Positions 54,058 to 58,371 of a stretch of DNA of 58,371 nt are shown here, piece by piece. The position numbers were made by a program, and so were the translations under genes. A model generated the notes under the pieces. It saw only the letters and a list, made by a program, of their open reading frames with translations. It was not told the DNA's origin and did no database searches. Numbering within the stretch: position 1 is the first letter of the stretch; every line of letters begins with the position of its first letter. The stretch comes from an uncultured SAR86 cluster bacterium (lineage in GTDB: Bacteria > Pseudomonadota > Gammaproteobacteria > Magnimaribacterales > Magnimaribacteraceae), in contig CALIUO010000013.1 in assembly GCA_938048695.1 (NCBI GenBank), positions 1-58,371 of the forward strand, written 5' to 3'.

Positions 54058-54780
54058 CTATCTGCCTACGACCTCTAATGCCTCTGAATAGGTAAAAGCA
54101 CTCTCGTACAGAGCTCTTCCACAGATAGCTCCAAATAAAATATTTTCATTAGAAAGTTGTTTTAAGTGGTTTAAAGAAGAGACTCCTCCAGAGGCTATAA
54201 CGGGTATATCTGTTTGCTTTGCCAGCTCTAATGTTGCATTCACATTAGGTCCTGACATCATGCCATCTTTGGATATATCAGTGAAAATAATAGCAGCGAT
54301 AGGCTCTCCATCAAAATCTTTGACCAGATCTAATGGAGTAATACTTGAACCTTTAAGCCATCCTTGAGTTTTAACCTGACCATGCAAGGCATCTATTCCT
54401 AAAACCAACCTATTGGGATAGGAATTACAAAACTCTCTAAGCATCTCAGGATCTTCTACTGCAGCAGTGCCCATGATTACTCTTTCTATACCTTGCTCTA
54501 AGTACTGGGAAGCTGATTGGAAATTTCTAATTCCACCGCCTACCTGTATTCTTTTCTCAGAGAATTGAGAAGCTATATCAAAAATTATCTCTTGATTCAT
54601 TGGCTTACCAGATACTGCCCCATCTAAATCTACTATATGGAGCAATTCAGCGCCTTGCGAAAACCACAAAGCAGCTGTTGAAAGAGGATCATCAGAAAAA
54701 ATAGTTTCCTCCTCCATCTTCCCTTCTCTTAGCCTAACGCATTTACCTTCTTTAAGATCTATTGCAGGTATAACTAACAT
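54058..54780 (-). CDS. hisA: ProFAR isomerase HisA
   Basis: Amadori isomerase before HisF/HisH in histidine synthesis. A TIM barrel of 240 residues: [14 protein letters not shown] with catalytic Asp, [21 protein letters not shown], and [14 protein letters not shown] with the second Asp. It directly abuts hisH (stop of hisH, start of hisA). Confidence 0.97.
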   Translation of the reverse strand: MLVIPAIDLKEGKCVRLREGKMEEETIFSDDPLSTAALWFSQGAELLHIVDLDGAVSGKPMNQEIIFDIASQFSEKRIQVGGGIRNFQSASQYLEQGIERVIMGTAAVEDPEMLREFCNSYPNRLVLGIDALHGQVKTQGWLKGSSITPLDLVKDFDGEPIAAIIFTDISKDGMMSGPNVNATLELAKQTDIPVIASGGVSSLNHLKQLSNENILFGAICGRALYESAFTYSEALEVVGR

Positions 54781-55392
54781 TTAAATATTCCAGTTTAAGA
54801 AGTTTTTATATAGTTCAAGACCCATCCCTTGGCTTTTCTCAGGATGAAATTGGACAGCAAAGATATTATCTTTAGCTATACATGAAACAAATCGCTCACC
54901 ATGAATAGTTTCTGTCAGAGCATCTTTAGAAGATAAGCAGCAATAGCTGTGCACAAAATAAAAAAAGCTTGAATCGGGTATATTCTTTAGTAACAAATGT
55001 TCTTTGAGAAACTTCACTTCATTCCACCCCATATGAGGTACTTTAACTTCTTTTGAAGCCTTAATTTTTGTTACTTTACCATCCAATATATCCAAACCAT
55101 CAATGCCGCCATTCTCTTCACTGGATTCTAGGAGCATCTGCATACCCACACAAATTGCTAAAGTTGGTTTTTTATCTATCTCTTCTAAGACAGTCTCTCT
55201 TAGATCTACAGAAAAGGCCTCCATGCAATCCTTAATAGCCCCTACACCAGGAAAAACTAATTTATCTGCAGCTTTTATAACATCAGTACTGGAGGAGATC
55301 ACTATTGACTCAGATGAAGAAACGGCCTGTATAGCCTTACTTACAGAATGAAGATTACCCATTCCATAGTCGATAACAACAACTTGTGTCAT
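54781..55392 (-). CDS. hisH: Imidazole glycerol phosphate synthase glutaminase subunit HisH
   Basis: Class I glutamine amidotransferase for HisF, 203 residues. VIDYGMGNLHSVSKA starts it; FPGVGAIKDCM precedes AICVGMQML with the nucleophile Cys (usually GICLGMQ); FVHSYCC and QFHPEKSQ supply the His/Glu pair. It follows hisB by 11 nt. Confidence 0.97.
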   Translation of the reverse strand: MTQVVVIDYGMGNLHSVSKAIQAVSSSESIVISSSTDVIKAADKLVFPGVGAIKDCMEAFSVDLRETVLEEIDKKPTLAICVGMQMLLESSEENGGIDGLDILDGKVTKIKASKEVKVPHMGWNEVKFLKEHLLLKNIPDSSFFYFVHSYCCLSSKDALTETIHGERFVSCIAKDNIFAVQFHPEKSQGMGLELYKNFLNWNI

Positions 55393-55403
55393 TTAAGGAA
55401 TTC

Positions 55404-55991
55404 CTACAATGCTCCTTTTGTAGAAGGAATAATATTTTCTTGTTTAGTATCTATCTCTAGTGCCATTCTTAAAGCCCTTCCAAAGGCCTTAAATATAGTT
55501 TCAATTTGATGATGAGTATTTTCTCCAGAAAAATTTTCTATATGCAACGTGATGAAGGCATGATTACAGAAAGATTGAAAAAAGTGTTCAAACATATTCA
55601 CATCTATACCGCCAACTTCCTCTTTCACAAAATCTACTTTCATATGTAGTCCTGGTCTTCCAGAAAAATCTAAGACGACTCTAGATAGAGCTTCATCTAA
55701 AGGAATATATGAGTGACCATATCTCTTTATGCCCTTTTTATCGCCAACAGCTTTATTGAAGGCCTCACCTAAAGAAATACCAATGTCTTCAATTGTGTGA
55801 TGATCGTCAATATGTAAGTCACCTTTAGCCTTGATCACTAGGTCTATCATTCCATGTCTACCAATTTGATCGAGCATGTGCTCAAGGAAAGGTAAACCGG
55901 TATTAAATTCAGTTTGACCTGTGCCGTCTAGATTCAAATCTATGGAAATCTGAGTTTCAGAGGTGTTTCTATTTATCGTTACTTTTCTCAT
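55404..55991 (-). CDS. hisB: Imidazoleglycerol-phosphate dehydratase HisB (monofunctional)
   Basis: Converts IGP to imidazole acetol phosphate. It has 195 residues, only the dehydratase domain; the histidinol-phosphatase half of enteric HisB is absent. The metal-binding motifs are [42 protein letters not shown] and [17 protein letters not shown]. It is the first gene of the his run and divergent from mutY. Confidence 0.98.
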   Translation of the reverse strand: MRKVTINRNTSETQISIDLNLDGTGQTEFNTGLPFLEHMLDQIGRHGMIDLVIKAKGDLHIDDHHTIEDIGISLGEAFNKAVGDKKGIKRYGHSYIPLDEALSRVVLDFSGRPGLHMKVDFVKEEVGGIDVNMFEHFFQSFCNHAFITLHIENFSGENTHHQIETIFKAFGRALRMALEIDTKQENIIPSTKGAL

Positions 55992-56068
55992 AAGTCATCT
56001 TAAGGGTTGCGCATTATAGCTAATATGCCCGACTTGTTCATTACTTGTACAATTTGCATAATATTCCA
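55992..56068. promoter_or_regulatory. Divergent promoter region hisB / mutY
   Basis: For hisB (minus): TATAAT (plus 56013-56018), TGAACA 16 bp upstream, discriminator GCGCAA, then CCCTTAAGAT, 21 nt from the -10 to the ATG. For mutY (plus): TTGTTC (56034-56039), 17 bp, CATAAT (56057-56062), which places the transcript start at about 56069, the ATG itself. No Shine-Dalgarno precedes that ATG, so the mutY mRNA may be leaderless. Confidence 0.55.
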
Positions 56069-57124
56069 ATGTCCTCGCTGAGTAATCACCTTATAAAATG
56101 GCATAAGCAATCTGGCCGGAAGAACCTGCCTTGGCAGATAGAAACTAATCCTTACAAAGTATGGATATCCGAGATTATGCTTCAACAGACTCAAGTTAAA
56201 ACGGTAATCCCTTATTTTGTTAAATTTATGGAGAGGTTCCCAGACATCAATTCATTAGCTAATGCAGAAGAAGACGAGGTGCTAAGTTATTGGTCTGGAT
56301 TGGGCTATTATTCGAGAGGAAGAAACCTCCTTAAGTCAGCAAAAATTCTTCAGAAAGAATTTAGTTCAGTTATGCCAGATACCTCCGAACAATTGCAATT
56401 ACTTCCTGGAATTGGAAAATCAACTGCAGGCGCTATCCTCTCTCTTGGTTTTAAAATAAAGGCGCCAATTCTTGATGGGAACGCCAAGAGAGTGCTTGTT
56501 AGATATTACAACATTAATGATCCTGTAGATTTAGCAAGTACTGTAAATAAATTATGGGAAATTGCAGAAACCAACTTGCCTGAAAAGGAATGTGATGTTT
56601 ATACCCAGGCAATCATGGATGTAGGGGCATTGATTTGTAAAAGATCTAAACCTGAGTGCATAAAATGCCCGCTGAGTAATGCCTGTGTTTCTAAAAAAGA
56701 AAATACTCATAATTTACTCCCGATCCGTTCTCCAAAAAAAGAAAAGCCTATTAAAAAACTTTATTGGCTTATCTTACAAAATGAAGATGGCGAAATTCTG
56801 CTTGAGAATAAAAAAACTAAAGGTGTTTGGGAGGGTCTTTGGACTTTTATAGGATTTCAAGAACATCATTGTAGAAAAGAATATATAAAACAACTGAGCA
56901 AAAATTATTCAGTGCTGCAGGAGGGTAAGAAAATAAAACATAACTTTACGCACTATAAGTTAGATATAGATTTGCTGCATTTAAGGGTTCATGGGAAGAT
57001 TCAGAATCTAGATAATAAGAAAGTATGGTTTAATAATGAAGATTTAATGAAAGTTGGTTTACCCTCTCCAGTTACTAAAGAATTAGAACAAATAAAGAAA
57101 AATGACTCGTATAGTTTTTTGTAA
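56069..57124 (+). CDS. mutY: A/G-specific adenine glycosylase MutY
   Basis: Removes A mispaired with 8-oxoG. From ATG 56069 it has 351 residues; a TTG at 56045 would add eight. EIMLQQTQVKTVIPYF, the HhH LPGIGKSTAGAIL, APILDGNAKRVLVRYY with the catalytic Asp, and the 4Fe-4S ligands Cys-x6-Cys-x2-Cys-x5-Cys (ICKRSKPECIKCPLSNAC) are intact. A C-terminal NUDIX-like 8-oxoG-reading domain follows. It overlaps yggX by 23 nt. Confidence 0.97.
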   Translation: MSSLSNHLIKWHKQSGRKNLPWQIETNPYKVWISEIMLQQTQVKTVIPYFVKFMERFPDINSLANAEEDEVLSYWSGLGYYSRGRNLLKSAKILQKEFSSVMPDTSEQLQLLPGIGKSTAGAILSLGFKIKAPILDGNAKRVLVRYYNINDPVDLASTVNKLWEIAETNLPEKECDVYTQAIMDVGALICKRSKPECIKCPLSNACVSKKENTHNLLPIRSPKKEKPIKKLYWLILQNEDGEILLENKKTKGVWEGLWTFIGFQEHHCRKEYIKQLSKNYSVLQEGKKIKHNFTHYKLDIDLLHLRVHGKIQNLDNKKVWFNNEDLMKVGLPSPVTKELEQIKKNDSYSFL

Positions 57125-57371
57125 AAAATATAAAAAAGATCTAGAAGGGATGGATACTCCTCCCTACCCGGGAGATAAAGGTCAAGATATATTCGATAAC
57201 GTATCCAAACAAGCTTGGGAAGAATGGTTAGAGCACCAGAAAATGCTTATTAATGAAGGTCAAATTAATCTTGCCGATAGAGAATCTAGAAAATGGCTTA
57301 ATGAGCAGATGGACCTTTTTCTTTCAGGGGAGGATTATGCGAAACCGACTGGATTTAAACCAGTAGAGTAA
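57102..57371 (+). CDS. yggX: Probable Fe(II)-trafficking protein YggX
   Basis: An 89-residue protein linked to protection of Fe-S clusters from oxidation. RIVFCKKYKKDLEGMDTPPYPG carries the conserved Cys; AWEEWLEHQKMLINEGQINLAD is the family core. Its start lies 23 nt inside mutY, the usual mutY-yggX coupling in gammaproteobacteria; MutY itself is an Fe-S enzyme. Confidence 0.96.
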   Translation: MTRIVFCKKYKKDLEGMDTPPYPGDKGQDIFDNVSKQAWEEWLEHQKMLINEGQINLADRESRKWLNEQMDLFLSGEDYAKPTGFKPVE

Positions 57372-57395
57372 AACTTACTTTTTTAGAATCAATTA

Positions 57396-57422
57396 ATTGT
57401 ATACAATCGCAACACTCTTTAA
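57396..57422 (+). promoter_or_regulatory. tRNA-Phe promoter -10 with overlapping palindrome
   Basis: TACAAT (57402-57407) is the right half of a perfect 12-bp palindrome ATTGTATACAAT (57396-57407), followed by CGCAACACTCTTTAAG up to the tRNA. No good -35 is seen. Confidence 0.45.
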
Positions 57423-57498
57423 GCCCAGATAGCTCAGTCGGTAGAGCAAAGGACTGAAAATCCTTGTGTCGGTGGTTCGATTCCACCTCTGGGCACCA
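57423..57498 (+). tRNA. tRNA-Phe (GAA)
   Basis: A 76-nt cloverleaf with encoded CCA. Acceptor GCCCAGA/TCTGGGC, D arm GCTC/GAGC, anticodon stem AAGGA/TCCTT with loop CTGAAAA (anticodon GAA), T arm GGTGG/CCACC with TTCGATT. Its 3' half from 57454 is duplicated at 57720, the hallmark of a site-specific integration target. Confidence 0.97.
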
Positions 57499-57539
57499 TT
57501 CTTACAGCATTCTTACCCTCTAAATCATTTCGCATACTT
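57454..57539 (+). repeat. Direct repeat copy 1 (attL-like; tRNA-Phe 3' half plus 41 bp)
   Basis: 86 bp perfectly repeated at 57720-57805. It covers 45 bp of the tRNA (from the anticodon loop to CCA) and 41 bp beyond. It contains two CATTCTTAC 9-mers 11 bp apart (57497, 57508) and ends with CGCATACTT (57531-57539). Confidence 0.95.
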
Positions 57540-57719
57540 GTCGCATACTTTCTGCTATACTGTTATGTATGGTTAGAAAGCCAGAAGAAATGTTGATAAC
57601 ATACACAAAAAAGAATTTCCATTGCCTATAAGGTAATTCATAACGCACATTCTTACGCACACTAAATTTAGCACCCTCGCAAACCCTTTATTTACAAGCA
57701 CTTTTCGTCAAGCAATATT
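57540..57719. other. 180-bp segment between the two attachment-like repeats
   Basis: No convincing gene. It holds another CGCATACTT at 57542-57550 (11 bp after the one ending copy 1) and another CATTCTTAC at 57650-57658. A 32-codon open frame (57569-57667) lacks a clear RBS or homology I recognise. It is probably a remnant of an integrated element or the arm region of an attachment site. Confidence 0.5.
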
Positions 57720-57805
57720 CTGAAAATCCTTGTGTCGGTGGTTCGATTCCACCTCTGGGCACCATTCTTACAGCATTCTTACCCTCTAAATCATTTCGCA
57801 TACTT
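57720..57805 (+). repeat. Direct repeat copy 2 (attR-like; partial tRNA-Phe)
   Basis: Identical over 86 bp to 57454-57539, offset 266 bp. It is a tRNA fragment without the 5' half (starts in the anticodon loop), so it cannot encode a functional tRNA. It is followed by 60 bp with a weak promoter (TTGTAA 57813-57818, TATTTT 57836-57841) leading into the repeat-protein gene. Confidence 0.95.
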
Positions 57806-57865
57806 TTTTAGTTTGTAATATCCAAAATATAAAAGTATTTTTAAAACATAAATGGAGAAAAGGCT

Positions 57866-58371
57866 ATGAAAAAATTATTTTTATTATTTTGTTTTTGTAT
57901 AGGCACGGTTTATGGTGCCGGAGAAACTTTAATGGTGAAATCTTTGGGTGATACTGATGGAAATGGCGATCAGATAGATATCAACATCAAAAAGGTAACT
58001 AATTTATTGGTGGATGGCAAAAGTGTTACTCAAGCGATTGCTGATGTAGCCACCAACACAACCAACATTGCGACCAACACAACCAATATCGCAACTAACG
58101 CCGCTGGCATAGCCACCAACAACAAAACCAACATTGAGACCAACACAACCAATATCGCAACCAACACAACCAATATCGCAACCAACACAACCGATATCCC
58201 AACCAACACCGCTGGCATAGCCACCAACACAACCAACATTGCGACCAATACCATTGGGATAGCCAACTATGTTGTGAGGCTGGATAACTTGGCTGCTTTG
58301 GCTGCCTCTAATACCAGTCGAGTCGAAGGCTTGGAGACGCTAACTGGTCTTATGCAAAATGAATACCGCAG
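57866..58371 (+). CDS. Exported heptad-repeat protein, fibre/adhesin-like (partial, runs off the window)
   Basis: 168 codons are visible without a stop. A signal peptide (MKKLFLLFCFCIGTVYG) precedes a linker (about 18-61), then ten consecutive repeats of consensus ATNTTNI (62-132), one expanded to eight residues (ATNNKTNI, 83-90), and a following helical segment RLDNLAALAASNTSRVEGLE. Heptads with Ile at a fixed place suggest a trimeric coiled-coil stalk as in YadA-type adhesins or phage tail fibres. GGAG lies 9-12 nt before the ATG. ACC/AAC codons make the repeats richer in C than neighbouring genes. Confidence 0.8.
   Translation, partial: MKKLFLLFCFCIGTVYGAGETLMVKSLGDTDGNGDQIDINIKKVTNLLVDGKSVTQAIADVATNTTNIATNTTNIATNAAGIATNNKTNIETNTTNIATNTTNIATNTTDIPTNTAGIATNTTNIATNTIGIANYVVRLDNLAALAASNTSRVEGLETLTGLMQNEYR
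58049..58261 (+). repeat. Ten tandem 21-nt (one 24-nt) coding repeats
   Basis: Units of the form GCAACCAACACAACCAATATC encode ATNTTNI heptads. Units differ at third positions and at a few codons (AAG, TDI, PTN, TIG variants). The near-identity of adjacent units allows slippage or recombination that changes stalk length in frame. Confidence 0.9.

Noticed and set aside
57569-57667. 32-codon open frame (starting MVRKPEEML) between the att-like repeats
   Set aside because: No clear RBS, no family recognised and short; possibly a recombinase remnant but not supportable as a gene.
58049-58261. CRISPR-like tandem repeats
   Set aside because: Units are contiguous, 21 nt, in frame and without unique spacers; they encode protein heptads.
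58030-58266. Minus-strand open frame rich in Val, Met and Ala opposite the heptad repeats
   Set aside because: It is the antisense reading of the 21-nt repeats; composition is an artefact of ACC/AAC codons, and the plus strand has a signal peptide and RBS.
1-58371. Insertion sequences, transposases or rRNA genes
   Set aside because: None recognised; apart from the tRNA-Phe repeats there are no mobile-element signatures.

Overview
The window is AT-rich, almost entirely coding, and reads as the chromosome of a streamlined, probably marine gammaproteobacterium. The evidence is gammaproteobacterial proteins (RpoD, DnaG, Fis, CmoA/CmoB, RsmE, YggX, YqiB, SpoT, NtrB/NtrC) and gene neighbourhoods I recall from Pseudomonas (trpE-rpe-murU-amgK, lptD-surA-pdxA-rsmA-apaH-cca, folK-folB-tsaD-rpsU-yqeY, gmk-rpoZ-spoT-ridA-recG-rubredoxin-ubiA). 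A SAR86-like or related uncultured lineage is plausible but the sequence alone does not prove it. Genes commonly overlap by 1-8 nt, and three tail-to-tail pairs share the bases of their stop codons.

Layout. 0.1-6.1 kb (minus): a CAU tRNA, rpoD, dnaG, ruvX, gshB, rsmE. 6.1-10.9 kb (plus): a SixA-like phosphatase, fis-purH-purD-coq7, and a small RRM RNA-binding protein behind a palindromic promoter. 11.0-17.2 kb (minus): a seven-gene run amgK-murU-rpe-trpE-trpG-trpD-trpC. 17.2-25.3 kb (plus): lptD-surA-pdxA-rsmA-apaH-cca-pteridine reductase. 25.3-30.2 kb: a lineage-specific block with an APH-fold kinase of the ACAD10/LvaA type, two MaoC hot-dog hydratases, an MFS transporter and two exported proteins of unknown role. 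30.3-34.8 kb: folK-folB-tsaD (minus), rpsU-yqeY (plus), ribE-pyrE (minus), gmk (plus). 34.8-39.8 kb (plus): rpoZ-spoT-ridA-recG. 39.8-45.5 kb: cmoB/cmoA, a GNAT gene, a K+-dependent-type membrane pyrophosphatase, a DAACS symporter and a 55-residue rubredoxin. 45.5-48.6 kb (plus): ubiA, a FemAB-like GNAT protein, an AlkA-type glycosylase, yqiB. 48.6-52.2 kb (plus): a type II (eukaryote-type) glutamine synthetase gene behind two NtrC-box-like dyads, then ntrB-ntrC. 52.2-57.4 kb: rhodanese, gpmA, hisB-hisH-hisA-hisF (minus), mutY-yggX (plus). 57.4-58.4 kb: tRNA-Phe, whose 3' half plus 41 bp of flank is duplicated perfectly 266 bp downstream, followed by the start of a repeat-built exported protein cut by the window end.

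Most of the window is housekeeping. The best candidates for something new are (1) the tRNA-Phe attachment-like duplication with helically phased short repeats and the adjacent heptad-repeat exported protein, which look like the left edge of an integrated element; (2) the 25.3-30.2 kb kinase/MaoC/MFS block; (3) the NtrC-box-controlled type II glutamine synthetase operon; and (4) a set of promoters (rpoD, hisB, rpsU, RRM gene, tRNA-Phe) with GC-rich discriminators, three of them followed by a CTTAAGA start region. All functional calls come from reading motifs and gene order; no database search was run.
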